A stretch of 64,000 bases of DNA from an uncultured Subdoligranulum sp. (GTDB lineage Bacteria > Bacillota > Clostridia > Oscillospirales > Ruminococcaceae): the NCBI RefSeq assembly GCF_963931595.1, contig NZ_OZ007030.1:1914481-1978480 (forward strand), given 5' to 3'. The notes beneath the pieces are model-generated. The model was not told the origin of the DNA, did no database searches, and saw nothing but the letters and a program-made list of their open reading frames with translations. Each line of letters opens with the position of its first letter. Position 1 is the stretch's first letter. Shown one piece after another: positions 20,283 through 28,561 of the stretch. The position numbers and the translations under genes were made by a program.

Positions 20283-21220
20283 CGGGACGCCTCCTCATGG
20301 TGGAGATATTCCCGCGCCACATACTGGGGGGCGTTGTTGGCGCACATATAGATGCGGCCCACATACTCCCCGATGAGCCCCAGCACCAGCAGGATCACCC
20401 CGCCCAGAAGGAGCAGCAGCGCCGTGGTGGAAGCCCAGCCCAGGGGGGCGGTGTGGCGGGTGAAGTGGTTGATGATGATATAGATCATATAGAGAAAGCC
20501 CGCCACCGCCGACAGCGTGCCGAAGTAGCTGGCGATGCGCAGCGGCTTCACCGAGAAGGAGGTAAAACCGTTCATCCACAGCCCCAGCAGCTTGCCCAGC
20601 GTGTAGCCGGAACGGCCCTCCTCCCGGGCGCGGTGATGCACCGGCACGTTGCAGATATGCTTGGTGCTGCGCAGTACCAGCCCGATCACATAGGGGTAGC
20701 AGTGCTCATAGCGCAGCATCTCGTCCACCACAAAGCGGCGGGCCGCAAAGTAGCTGTTGACCACCAGCTCGGGCGGCTTGCCCAGCATGATCTCGGTCAT
20801 CTTGCTGTTGACCCAGCTGCCCAGGTTGCGCCAGCCCGCCTGCCGCTTGTTGTCGTAGCTGGCATAGACCACGTCGTAGCCGGCCTCGATCTTGTCCAGC
20901 AGCTTGCCCACCTCGTCGGCAGGGGTCTGGCCGTCGTCGTCCAGGCAGACGATGATATCGCCGCTGCACTGGTGGAAGCCCGCCATCAGCGCGGCGTGCT
21001 GGCCGAAGTTGCGGGCCAGGTCCACACCCTGCACGTGGGGATCCGCCGCCACCAGGCTGCGGATAGTGTTCAGCGTGCCGTCCGGCGAGCAATCGTTGAC
21101 CAGCACGATTTCATAATCATACTGCGGCAGGGCGGCCATGGTACGGGTGATCTCCTCCACCACCGCCGCCAGGGTGTGTTCCGAGCGGTAACAGGGAATC
21201 ACATAGGATAGTTTCTGCAT
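20279..21220 (-). CDS. Polyprenyl-phosphate glycosyltransferase, family 2 (DPM1/ArnC-like)
   Basis: 313 residues starting MQKLSYVIPCYRSE after GGGGAG. A GT-A domain covers about 1-220: the nucleotide-binding strand VNDCSPDGT, then the metal-binding DDDGQTP at about 94-100, and YEHCYPYVIG later. Two C-terminal membrane helices (about 232-300) follow, as in ArnC, GtrB and CsbB. These enzymes move a sugar from a nucleotide donor onto undecaprenyl phosphate at the inner face of the membrane. The neighbouring SMR pair would flip the product and the GT-C-like proteins would use it. Confidence 0.88.
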   Translation of the reverse strand: MQKLSYVIPCYRSEHTLAAVVEEITRTMAALPQYDYEIVLVNDCSPDGTLNTIRSLVAADPHVQGVDLARNFGQHAALMAGFHQCSGDIIVCLDDDGQTPADEVGKLLDKIEAGYDVVYASYDNKRQAGWRNLGSWVNSKMTEIMLGKPPELVVNSYFAARRFVVDEMLRYEHCYPYVIGLVLRSTKHICNVPVHHRAREEGRSGYTLGKLLGLWMNGFTSFSVKPLRIASYFGTLSAVAGFLYMIYIIINHFTRHTAPLGWASTTALLLLLGGVILLVLGLIGEYVGRIYMCANNAPQYVAREYLHHEEASR

Positions 21221-21236
21221 AGCTTCTTCTCCCCTT

Positions 21237-22778
21237 TTATGACAGGGTATCCGGCCGCTGGTAGACCACCAGATCTTCGGTGGAGACAACCTCCTGCCAG
21301 CCGTCCTTCAAAAGACGGGCCTCGGCGTCGGTACCGTGGTTCACCATGGCGTACCGGGAATAAATGGTCTGCGTTTCGTCGGCCAGGTAGGTGTTCCAGT
21401 CAAACTCGATGCCCATGCCGGCGGGCACCGCGTAGAGGTAACCGTGAAACACATCGTCGTCGTAGGCGTAGGCCAGCGTGTAATCCCAGGGATCGTCGCT
21501 CTGCCGGGCCTGCACGCTCCAGGTGAGGGCGGATTCCACGGCAGTAATCTGCTCCCCCATGCCGGCGTTCCAGGTGGAAAGGCTGCTGCGCCGGGCATTC
21601 ATGGGCAGCAGCAGGATCATCATCACCGGCAGATAGACCACCGCCTGGCGGGCATTTTCCACCGTGACGGCCCCCAGCATCAGCATGCAGAGCAGCGCCA
21701 GATGCCGCGGGGCGATGTTGTACATGAAAATCAGCAGCAGCGTGATGACGCCGGCGCAGAGCAGCGCACAGATCTTGAAGCGGCAGGGCCGACCCCGGCG
21801 CAGATCGTACACAAGGCAGCCCACCGTGACCAGCACCATCACCACAAAGACCAGGCAGCCGGTGCCCAGATACTGGGGGTCGCCCTGCAGGGTGGGCAGG
21901 ATGCCCAGCCAGGCGGTGTGCAGCTCCTTTGCCCCGCGGGTCAGTTCATACCCCACCGCGCCGGCCACGTCCCCGGCCAGCAGCTTTTTCAGGCCGCCGA
22001 AATCCATCCCGCCGCCGCTGAAATAGGGTGCCGAGAGTTCCGTCATGGAGAACAGCGCCGCCCCGAAGCTGAGGACCGCCGCCCCGCCGAAGAGCAGTTT
22101 GCGGCGCCGGGAGCCCTGCCACAGCGCTGCCAGCGGGAAGGCCCAGAAGAGCAGCGCATAGGGCCGGAAGAGGGTTTCCAGGGCGCAGGCAATCACCGCC
22201 GCAGCACACCAGCCGGGGTGGAATTTTCGCTGCAGGGCCGCCGCGCTGCCCACAATGACCAGCGCCAGGGCGTAGTGCAGCGCCTCGGAGGAGCCGCAGA
22301 ACACCAGGCTCAGCGGCACCCACAGGCAGACCAGCGTGAGGGCACAGACCATCTGCTGCCAGACTTGCAGCCGGGCCGCGCGCACAAAGAAGGCGATCCC
22401 CACGATGGTGAAAAGGATATTGCACCAGAACACCGTGTTGACACTGGCGCCGAACAGAAAGCCCGGCAGGGCGTACGTCCAGATCAGGAAGGGGCCCCAG
22501 GTACCGTACCGGCCGATGTTGGCGTGGGTTTCCTCGTAGCCGAAATATCCCCGGGGCCCGCCGTGGGTCAGCACGCTGACCACCTGGCGGTTATAGATGA
22601 CCTCGTCGTTGTCCATGTTGGGGGCCATCCAGACCTGGTTCAGCGGCGTGCGGTAGGCCAGCGAATAAAACACCAGCAAAAACAGGACTGCCCCCAAAAC
22701 GCAGAGCAGCGCGTTGGGGGTCTTCTGCAGCCAGTTCCGGCCGCGGCGTATCCATGGATTTTTCCAGATGATCGTCAT
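21237..22778 (-). CDS. Polytopic GT-C-like membrane protein A
   Basis: 513 residues with 10-12 membrane helices. The first outside loop carries an acidic patch (NMDNDEVIYNRQ, about 54-65), the usual place of the catalytic Asp/Glu in GT-C enzymes. It is a clear paralogue of the 497-residue protein two genes upstream: both share PRGYFG, a WGP...YA(L/I)PGF block, SDDPWD and a C-terminal AVP-GMG...EARLL domain. The likely role is transfer of a lipid-linked sugar to a surface acceptor, inferred from fold and neighbours. It overlaps the GNAT gene by 4 bases. Confidence 0.75.
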   Translation of the reverse strand: MTIIWKNPWIRRGRNWLQKTPNALLCVLGAVLFLLVFYSLAYRTPLNQVWMAPNMDNDEVIYNRQVVSVLTHGGPRGYFGYEETHANIGRYGTWGPFLIWTYALPGFLFGASVNTVFWCNILFTIVGIAFFVRAARLQVWQQMVCALTLVCLWVPLSLVFCGSSEALHYALALVIVGSAAALQRKFHPGWCAAAVIACALETLFRPYALLFWAFPLAALWQGSRRRKLLFGGAAVLSFGAALFSMTELSAPYFSGGGMDFGGLKKLLAGDVAGAVGYELTRGAKELHTAWLGILPTLQGDPQYLGTGCLVFVVMVLVTVGCLVYDLRRGRPCRFKICALLCAGVITLLLIFMYNIAPRHLALLCMLMLGAVTVENARQAVVYLPVMMILLLPMNARRSSLSTWNAGMGEQITAVESALTWSVQARQSDDPWDYTLAYAYDDDVFHGYLYAVPAGMGIEFDWNTYLADETQTIYSRYAMVNHGTDAEARLLKDGWQEVVSTEDLVVYQRPDTLS

Positions 22779-23323
22779 GCCGGTCCTCCCTGGCCCTCCT
22801 CGGCCAGCCTGGCCATGAACACCACATCGCGGTAGCGCCCGTCCAGCACCACCATGTCCCGGAAGGTGCCCTCCAGCACAAACCCGGCTTTCTCGTAGCT
22901 GCGGCGGGCGGGCAGATTCTCCGCCAGCAGCCGCAGACTGATGCGGTGCAGATGCAGCGTCTCAAAGCCGAAAGCCGTGAACAGGCGGGCGGTCTCGGTG
23001 CCGAAGCCCTTGCCCCGGGCGGACTCCTCCCCGATGAAGATGCCGTACTCGGCACTGTGGTAGGCGTGGTTCACATCCCGGTAGTAGACGGACCCCACCG
23101 GCTGGCCAGTGGCTTTGTCCTCGATGATATACTGCACCACCTGCCCGGTGGCCACCTTGGTGGCCAGCCAGTTGCGGTGCATCTCGGGGGTGAACTTCTC
23201 GCGGAAGATGAAATTCTGCATCACCGACGGCGTGTTGCGCCACGCCACGATGCGATCGGTGTCGGCATCAGTGATGGGACGCAGCACCACCAGCTGCCCG
23301 GTCAGGATGGGAAGTTCCTGCAT
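22775..23323 (-). CDS. GNAT N-acetyltransferase (RimJ/PseH-like)
   Basis: 182 residues from the ATG at 23323. ATGs at 23332 and 23353 are less well spaced from GAGAGG. The GNAT acetyl-CoA loop is visible as RGKGFGTETARLF (about 104-116), followed by NLPARRSYEKAGFVLEG (about 136-152). The N-terminal LRPITDADTDRIVAWRN is the RimJ/L and PseH pattern. It lies between two sugar-transfer membrane proteins and downstream of a WecE-type aminotransferase, so acetylation of an amino-sugar nucleotide, as WecD does, is a fair inference. Protein N-terminal acetylation is the alternative. Confidence 0.8.
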   Translation of the reverse strand: MQELPILTGQLVVLRPITDADTDRIVAWRNTPSVMQNFIFREKFTPEMHRNWLATKVATGQVVQYIIEDKATGQPVGSVYYRDVNHAYHSAEYGIFIGEESARGKGFGTETARLFTAFGFETLHLHRISLRLLAENLPARRSYEKAGFVLEGTFRDMVVLDGRYRDVVFMARLAEEGQGGPA

Positions 23324-23339
23324 ACGATTCATTCCTCTC

Positions 23340-24833
23340 TTATCCCCGCTCATACACGGTACAATACTGCCCCTGGTACAGGAGCGTCCATCCCTCGTCC
23401 AGCAGCCGGGCTTCCACCCCGCTGCCCGGGGATGTCATCATATAGCGTGACCGGATGGCATGACTTTCATCCTCCAGGTAGGCTGCCTCGTCAAACTGCA
23501 GCCCCATGCCGTCCGGCACGGCGTAGAGCATGCCCACATGGGCGGCATCCCCGAAGGAATAGGCCACCGTGTGGTCCCAGGGGTCATCGCTCCCGATCGC
23601 CGCCTGGCTCTCGGTAAGAGCCGCGGTGAGCTGGGCGCTCTCGGCAGCGATGGCCTCATGCCAGCCGGGCATGCCGAAGCCGCCTGAAGCGGTCAGCCCT
23701 AGGATGCCCGCCGCCGTCAGCACCAGCGTCACCGCCGCCGTGCCCAGGGCGGGACGCGGACTTTCCAGCACCAGCGCTGCCAGCAGCAGAATGTCCAGCA
23801 CCAGCGTGTGGCGGGAAGCCTCCGCCGTGCGGTACATCAGCATCAGGGCGAAAAAGATCACCAGCGCGGCCGCTGCGGCACAGCCCTTCCAGAAGAGCGG
23901 CCGCTTGTGGTGCCAGTCCCACGCAAGGCAGACCAGCGTCACCGCCAGCAGCAGCAAAAAGATCAGATAGTAGCCGCCGCCCTCGCCCCGCAGCGCCCCG
24001 GCGATCTCCTGCCCCACCTGGGTGAAGGCGGTGCCCAGTTTGTCCGCCGTGTAGCGGACTGCCGAGAATACCTGCAGATGGGCCAGCATCTTGAGCGGCG
24101 CGGTATCCACATTGGTGAAGAAATAGGGCGCGTAGAACTTGGCCATCAGCACCAGCGTCGCCGCCAGCGAAGCCAGCGCCCCCGCCCCGCAGCGCAGCAA
24201 AGCCCGCCGGCGGGGCCAGGCCAGCACCAGAGGATAGAGCCAGTAGACGGCGTTGTAGGGCCGGGCCAGGGTGGCTGCGGCGCAGAGGATGGCCAGTGCC
24301 GCCCAGGCCGGTTTGCGGCCGGTTTTACGCACCAGCACCGCCGTGCCGGTGATGGCCAGCACCAGGGCGTAGTGCAGCGGCTCCTGCATGGCGGAAAAGA
24401 CATAGCGCACCGGGGCGTTCAGGCAGGCCAGCACCACGCCGAAGGCCGCCTGCTGCCAGGCTTTGAGCCGGGCCGCCCGGGCAAAGACCAGCCAGCCCGC
24501 CGCCACGAAAAACAGATTGCACCAGAGAAAGGCGTTCTGCCCCCGGAGGAAAAAGCCGGGGATGGCGTACAGCCAGAAGATGGCCGGGCCCCAGGCCGCA
24601 AAGGTGCCGATGTCGGCGTGGGATTCGTTGAAGCCGAAGTACCCCCGGGGTGCTCCGTATTCCACCACCGCCGACAGCTGCTTGCTGTAGACCACCTCGT
24701 CGCTCCAGGAGCTGGCGGGCAGGTAGATATCGGTGACCGGCACCTTGTAGACCAGCCACTCGTAGAGCAGCAAAAAGGCCAGCGCGGCAGCCAGGGTGGC
24801 CGCCGTGCCCAGCCAGAAGGACTTACTGCGCAT
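23340..24833 (-). CDS. Polytopic GT-C-like membrane protein B
   Basis: 497 residues from the ATG at 24833, which overlaps the end of the wecE-like gene (stop at 24823). A TTG three codons earlier is less likely. About 11 membrane helices. The first outside loop has SSWSDEVVYSKQ (about 42-53), aligning with NMDNDEVIYNRQ of the paralogue at 21237-22778, and the soluble C-terminal domain is shared. The common Asp-Glu-Val pair is the best candidate for the catalytic site. Probably one of two acceptor-specific transferases using the same lipid-linked donor. Confidence 0.75.
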   Translation of the reverse strand: MRSKSFWLGTAATLAAALAFLLLYEWLVYKVPVTDIYLPASSWSDEVVYSKQLSAVVEYGAPRGYFGFNESHADIGTFAAWGPAIFWLYAIPGFFLRGQNAFLWCNLFFVAAGWLVFARAARLKAWQQAAFGVVLACLNAPVRYVFSAMQEPLHYALVLAITGTAVLVRKTGRKPAWAALAILCAAATLARPYNAVYWLYPLVLAWPRRRALLRCGAGALASLAATLVLMAKFYAPYFFTNVDTAPLKMLAHLQVFSAVRYTADKLGTAFTQVGQEIAGALRGEGGGYYLIFLLLLAVTLVCLAWDWHHKRPLFWKGCAAAAALVIFFALMLMYRTAEASRHTLVLDILLLAALVLESPRPALGTAAVTLVLTAAGILGLTASGGFGMPGWHEAIAAESAQLTAALTESQAAIGSDDPWDHTVAYSFGDAAHVGMLYAVPDGMGLQFDEAAYLEDESHAIRSRYMMTSPGSGVEARLLDEGWTLLYQGQYCTVYERG

Positions 24834-25953
24834 AGAATGCAAGGACCCGCTGGATGACCTTGTTGCGGTCCTCTTCGGTCATGCCGTAGTAGAGCGGCAG
24901 CCGTACCAGACGCTCGCTCTCCTTGGTGGTATAGCGGTCCTCGCCGTCAAAGCGGCCGAACTTGCGGCCCGCCGGGGCGGAGTGCAGCGGAATATAGTGG
25001 AACACCGCCAGGATGCCGTTATCCTTGAGGTAGCGGATCAGTGCGGTGCGTTCCTCCAGGTCCTTGCACTTGAGGTAGAACATGTGGGCGTTGTGCACGC
25101 AGCCCTCGGGGATGGTCTGCATCTCCACCTTGCCGGCCTGGGCCAGCGGCGTGAAGGCCGCCCGGTAGGCATTCCAGGTGGCCATGCGGTTGTCGTTGAT
25201 TTCGTCGGCATGGAGCAGCTGCGCCCACAGGTAGGCCGCGTTCAGCTCGCTGGGCAGGTAGCTGTCGCCGAAGTCCACCCAGGTGTACTTGTCCACCTGG
25301 CCGCGGAAGAACTTGGCACGGTTGGTGCCCTTCTCCCGCAGGATCTCGGCCCGCTCGTTGTAGTCGGGGTTGTTGATGACCAGCGCGCCGCCCTCGCCCA
25401 TGGAGTAGTTCTTGGTCTCGTGGAAGGAATAGCAGCCGAAGTCGCCGATGGTACCCAGCGCCTTACCCTTGTAGGTGCTCATGACGCCCTGGGCCGCATC
25501 CTCCACCACCATCAGGTTGTGGCGGTGGGCAATGTCCAGGATGGTGTCCATCTCGCAGGCGACGCCCGCATAGTGCATGACGATGATGACCTTGGTGCGG
25601 TCGGTGATGGCCGCCTCGATCTTGGTCTCGTCGATGTTCATCGTGTCGGGACGGATGTCCACAAACACCAGCCTGGCCCCGGCCAGCACCGCCGACGTGG
25701 CCGTGCTGGAGAAGGTGTAGCTGGGCAGGATGACCTCATCCCCCGGCTCCAGGCCGCACAGCAGCATGGCCATATCCAGCGCGGTGGTGCCGCTGGTGGT
25801 CAGCAGCACCTTCTGGGCGCCGAAGCGCTCCTCCATCCAGGCGTTGCACTCCTTGGTAAAGGCACCGTCGCCACAGATCTTGTGGGATTCGATAGCCTGT
25901 TTCACATACTCGATCTCGTCCCCGACACAGGGGGGTACGTTGAAAGGAATCAT
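24823..25953 (-). CDS. wecE: dTDP-4-amino-4,6-dideoxygalactose transaminase (WecE-like)
   Basis: PLP enzyme of the DegT/DnrJ/EryC1/StrS family that aminates C4 of a dTDP-4-keto-6-deoxyhexose. 376 residues from MIPFNVPP, the same length as E. coli WecE and very similar along its whole length: DTMNIDETKIEAAITD, HYAGVACEMDTI, VVEDAAQGVMSTYKG, KGTNRAKFFRGQVDKYTW. The catalytic Lys is in SFHETKNYS (about 180). The start is set by GAAGG seven bases upstream. It heads the minus-strand sugar cluster. No dTDP-glucose synthase or dehydratase gene is in the window. Confidence 0.9.
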   Translation of the reverse strand: MIPFNVPPCVGDEIEYVKQAIESHKICGDGAFTKECNAWMEERFGAQKVLLTTSGTTALDMAMLLCGLEPGDEVILPSYTFSSTATSAVLAGARLVFVDIRPDTMNIDETKIEAAITDRTKVIIVMHYAGVACEMDTILDIAHRHNLMVVEDAAQGVMSTYKGKALGTIGDFGCYSFHETKNYSMGEGGALVINNPDYNERAEILREKGTNRAKFFRGQVDKYTWVDFGDSYLPSELNAAYLWAQLLHADEINDNRMATWNAYRAAFTPLAQAGKVEMQTIPEGCVHNAHMFYLKCKDLEERTALIRYLKDNGILAVFHYIPLHSAPAGRKFGRFDGEDRYTTKESERLVRLPLYYGMTEEDRNKVIQRVLAFYAQ

Positions 25954-26033
25954 AGATAAGCCTTCTTTCCTGGGCATAGATTCAACAATTATAAGCAGTA
26001 TACCATATTCGGCCCGATTCTACAACCTCCGGC

Positions 26034-26528
26034 TCACTCCTTGACCCGGGCCGCGTTGTAGGCGCGGATCATCAGCACCGCATACCACAGAAGCAGCACG
26101 CTGAAGAGGATGAACGCCCCCGAGGATACCGCCAGGGGGCCGCCCAGCTGGTGGGTCACGGTGTAGACGGCCAGGGGAACGGCAGCCGCCCCCGGCATCA
26201 GGCGGTGGGGCAGCCCGGCCTGGCGCAGCATGAGCACCGCCGAGAGGACCAGCACCCAGAGGTCAACCGAACGCAGCAGCGGCAGAAGCCATACCCAGAC
26301 TCCACCGCTCTGGCTGCCGCAGAGGATCAGTTCCAGCACGATCTGCACCGCCCCGCACACCAGGGGCAACACGGTGCGCCGGGCAACCAGCAGATAGCCC
26401 ACCACCGCCAGCACCGTCAGGGACAGTTCCTGCAGCTGGGTGTTGTCCGGCATGGCCAGCAGGGCCCGGCCGGCCGCCGAGATGCCCACCAGAAGATAGG
26501 CCAGCGCCATATGATTGCGTTTTTCCAT
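26034..26528 (-). CDS. Small polytopic membrane protein, unknown family
   Basis: 164 residues from MEKRNHMALA, with AGGAGA six bases upstream. Five hydrophobic segments are visible (about 8-24, 32-50, 53-69, 85-100 and 110-155, the last perhaps two). No conserved motif is recognised. It stands alone between the wecE-like gene and a divergent aminotransferase gene, with some 80 bases of A+T-rich DNA on its downstream side. Confidence 0.6.
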   Translation of the reverse strand: MEKRNHMALAYLLVGISAAGRALLAMPDNTQLQELSLTVLAVVGYLLVARRTVLPLVCGAVQIVLELILCGSQSGGVWVWLLPLLRSVDLWVLVLSAVLMLRQAGLPHRLMPGAAAVPLAVYTVTHQLGGPLAVSSGAFILFSVLLLWYAVLMIRAYNAARVKE

Positions 26529-26587
26529 AGGGATTCTCCTGTACAAAAAGGTTTGATTTTTCTAATGATAACACGAACCGACAGGGC

Positions 26588-26616
26588 TTGCAAGGAGTCG
26601 AAAGCGGGCGTATAAT
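26588..26616 (+). promoter_or_regulatory. Promoter of the PLP aminotransferase gene
   Basis: TTGCAA (26588-26593), a 17-base spacer and a perfect TATAAT (26611-26616), about 38 bases before the start codon. Confidence 0.85.
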
Positions 26617-26653
26617 AGGGTCTATTCCCACTTTGGAAACGAGGTTTTTTGGC

Positions 26654-27826
26654 ATGGAATTTTCCCATCGGTTGGAACTGTTCGGTCCCGAGATCTTCGC
26701 CGCCCTCAACGACAAGAAGGTCGCCCTGGAGGCAGAGGGCCGTCATCTGTATAATTTGAGCGTGGGCACGCCGGATTTTGCCCCGGCAGCCCACATCAAG
26801 CAGGCGCTCATCGACGCAGCGCAGGACGACGAGAACTGGAAGTACAGTCTGCGCGACCTGCCCGAGATGCTGCAGGCCGTCTGTGATTACTACAAGCGCC
26901 GCTTCGGCGTGGACACCATCACGCTGGACAAGGTCATGAGTTTTTCCGGCAGCCAGGACGGCATCGGTCACCTGGGCCTGGCGCTGTGCAATGACGGCGA
27001 CACCGTGCTGCTGCCCGACCCCTGCTACCCGGTGTTCATGACCGGCTGCATGCTGGGCGGCGCCAAGCCCTGGTACTACCACCTGACCAAGGAGAACCAC
27101 TTCCTGCCCGACGTTTCCTCCATCCCGGAGGAGGTGGCGAAGGCCGCCAAGCTCATGCTGGTCAGCCTGCCGGCCAACCCGGTGGGCAGCATCGGCACGC
27201 CGGAACTCTACGCCGAGATCGTGGCGTTCTGCCGCAAGTACGACATCCTGCTGGTCCACGACAACGCCTACAGCGACATCATCTTTGACGGCGCCCACGG
27301 CGGCAGCGTCTTCAACACGCCGGGCGCCGAGGACTGCGCGGTGGAGTTCTTCAGCCTGAGCAAGAGCTTCAACGTGACGGGTGCCCGCATCAGCTTCCTG
27401 GTGGGCCGCCCCGACGTGGTGGCCGCCTGCAAGAAGCTGCGCACCCAGATCGATTTCGGCATGTTCCTGCCCGTCCAGAAGGCGGCCATTGCCGCACTGA
27501 CCGGCCCGCTGGACGGCGTGAAGCGCCAGTGCGCCGAATACCAGCGCCGCCGGGACGCTCTGTGCGGCGGCCTGCGCAGCATCGGCTGGAATGTGCCGGA
27601 CAGCCACGGCAGCATGTTCGTCTGGGCGCCTGTGCCCGCCGGGTACAAGACCAGCATGGAATTCTGCCTGGCCCTCATCGAGAAGGCCAACGTCATCTGC
27701 ACCCCCGGTTCCAGCTTCGGCCCCAGCGGCGAAGGCTATGTGCGCTTCGCCCTGACCCTGCCGGTGGAAAAGATCCGGCAGGCCGTGGCCGCCATCGACG
27801 CCAGCGGCATGATCGCCCGCGGCTGA
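26654..27826 (+). CDS. Class I/II PLP aminotransferase (LL-DAP/Asp aminotransferase-like)
   Basis: 390 residues from MEFSHRLELFG, about 38 bases after a strong promoter. The fold-type I features are YSLRDLPEMLQAV near the substrate loop, PDPCYPVF, the Asn of LPANPVGS, the Asp-Tyr of HDNAYSDI and the catalytic Lys in FSLSKSFNVTGAR (about 232-244). The sequence is closest in style to LL-diaminopimelate and MalY/aspartate aminotransferases. The exact amino acid cannot be read from sequence. Monocistronic, with a terminator 30 bases downstream. Confidence 0.85.
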   Translation: MEFSHRLELFGPEIFAALNDKKVALEAEGRHLYNLSVGTPDFAPAAHIKQALIDAAQDDENWKYSLRDLPEMLQAVCDYYKRRFGVDTITLDKVMSFSGSQDGIGHLGLALCNDGDTVLLPDPCYPVFMTGCMLGGAKPWYYHLTKENHFLPDVSSIPEEVAKAAKLMLVSLPANPVGSIGTPELYAEIVAFCRKYDILLVHDNAYSDIIFDGAHGGSVFNTPGAEDCAVEFFSLSKSFNVTGARISFLVGRPDVVAACKKLRTQIDFGMFLPVQKAAIAALTGPLDGVKRQCAEYQRRRDALCGGLRSIGWNVPDSHGSMFVWAPVPAGYKTSMEFCLALIEKANVICTPGSSFGPSGEGYVRFALTLPVEKIRQAVAAIDASGMIARG

Positions 27827-27850
27827 CCCCCGGTATTGCCATACAAACAA

Positions 27851-27887
27851 AAAAGCAGCCTACCGTATTTTACGGTGGGCTGTTTTT
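27851..27887 (+). terminator. Terminator after the PLP aminotransferase gene
   Basis: Stem AGCAGCCTACCGTA / TACGGTGGGCTGT with G-T pairs, a short TTT loop and a TTTTT tail. The left A-run means it may also serve the minus-strand BlaI-type gene. Confidence 0.8.
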
Positions 27888-27909
27888 CATACACCTTGCT
27901 GGATTCTCT

Positions 27910-28278
27910 TCACTGGCCATTTTCCCGTACCGCAGCGCGCAGCTCCTTCTGAATGGCCGGCGTGATTTCCACCCGCTTGAGCAGGGCGGCCAACAGTCCC
28001 GGGAACTGATCCGCCGGAAGCTGTTCCACGATCACTTCCGCCAGGTACTCCGCATGGGACATGGCCGGCTCAAAGGTGCGGGCATAGGTCTTGCCGCTGC
28101 GGACAAAGCCTACTTCCTTCAGCACGCCCTTTTCCATCAGGCTGTTCAGCATGGAAAAAATCGAACGCTCTTTCCATTTACGGTCCACGCAGGTGGAAAC
28201 CACCTCGGTCTGGGCCATCGGATGGTCCGCCTGCCAGAAGATTTCCATGATCTGCTGTTCACTTTTTGTCAGATGCAC
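27910..28278 (-). CDS. BlaI/MecI/CopY-family transcriptional repressor
   Basis: 122 residues. The N-terminal winged helix reads LTKSEQQIMEIFWQADHPM, as in BlaI/MecI/CopY, with a recognition helix in the WKERSIFSMLNSLMEKGVL stretch. A C-terminal dimer region of about 45 residues follows. No BlaR1-type sensor, beta-lactamase or copper ATPase gene is next to it, so its targets lie elsewhere or it acts mainly on itself. A dyad covers its -10 box (28304-28320), which suggests autoregulation. Confidence 0.85.
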   Translation of the reverse strand: MHLTKSEQQIMEIFWQADHPMAQTEVVSTCVDRKWKERSIFSMLNSLMEKGVLKEVGFVRSGKTYARTFEPAMSHAEYLAEVIVEQLPADQFPGLLAALLKRVEITPAIQKELRAAVRENGQ

Positions 28279-28303
28279 GACAGTCTACTCTCCCTCGCTA
28301 TAA

Positions 28304-28341
28304 GATACTTAGATAGTATCCGCTTTTGGTTGAAATGTCAA
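28304..28341 (-). promoter_or_regulatory. BlaI-type gene promoter with overlapping operator
   Basis: On the minus strand, TTGACA (28336-28341) and TACTAT (28313-28318) are 17 bases apart. The -10 box lies inside a perfect dyad GATACT-N5-AGTATC (28304-28320). The dyad is of the size bound by BlaI/MecI/CopY dimers, although not their exact TACA-TGTA core. Confidence 0.8.
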
Positions 28342-28561
28342 TGTGTTTCGCACATTTTTGTTGTCGATTCCTGTTATTTAATAATTATTTAACATTTATT
28401 CATATTTCCGACACAGGCATATAACGCCTTGCCATTTTAGCGATACATCGGATGTTTATTCCAAAATTTTGCATATTATTTCGGAATTCTGCAAGTGTCC
28501 TCCCTTAAAAAACACAGACAGATACACCACATAATTCCATTTCACCACATGGACTTTCCGC
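28342..28561. other. A+T-rich intergenic region, nothing recognised
   Basis: About 220 bases between the BlaI-type promoter and the SigK-like stop codon. It is rich in TTT and ATA runs with no long hairpin, T-run terminator or open frame of coding character. Confidence 0.4.

Noticed and set aside
26654..27826. Naming the aminotransferase DapL
   Set aside because: Fold type and catalytic Lys are clear but the substrate-specific residues cannot be judged by eye, so no gene symbol is given.
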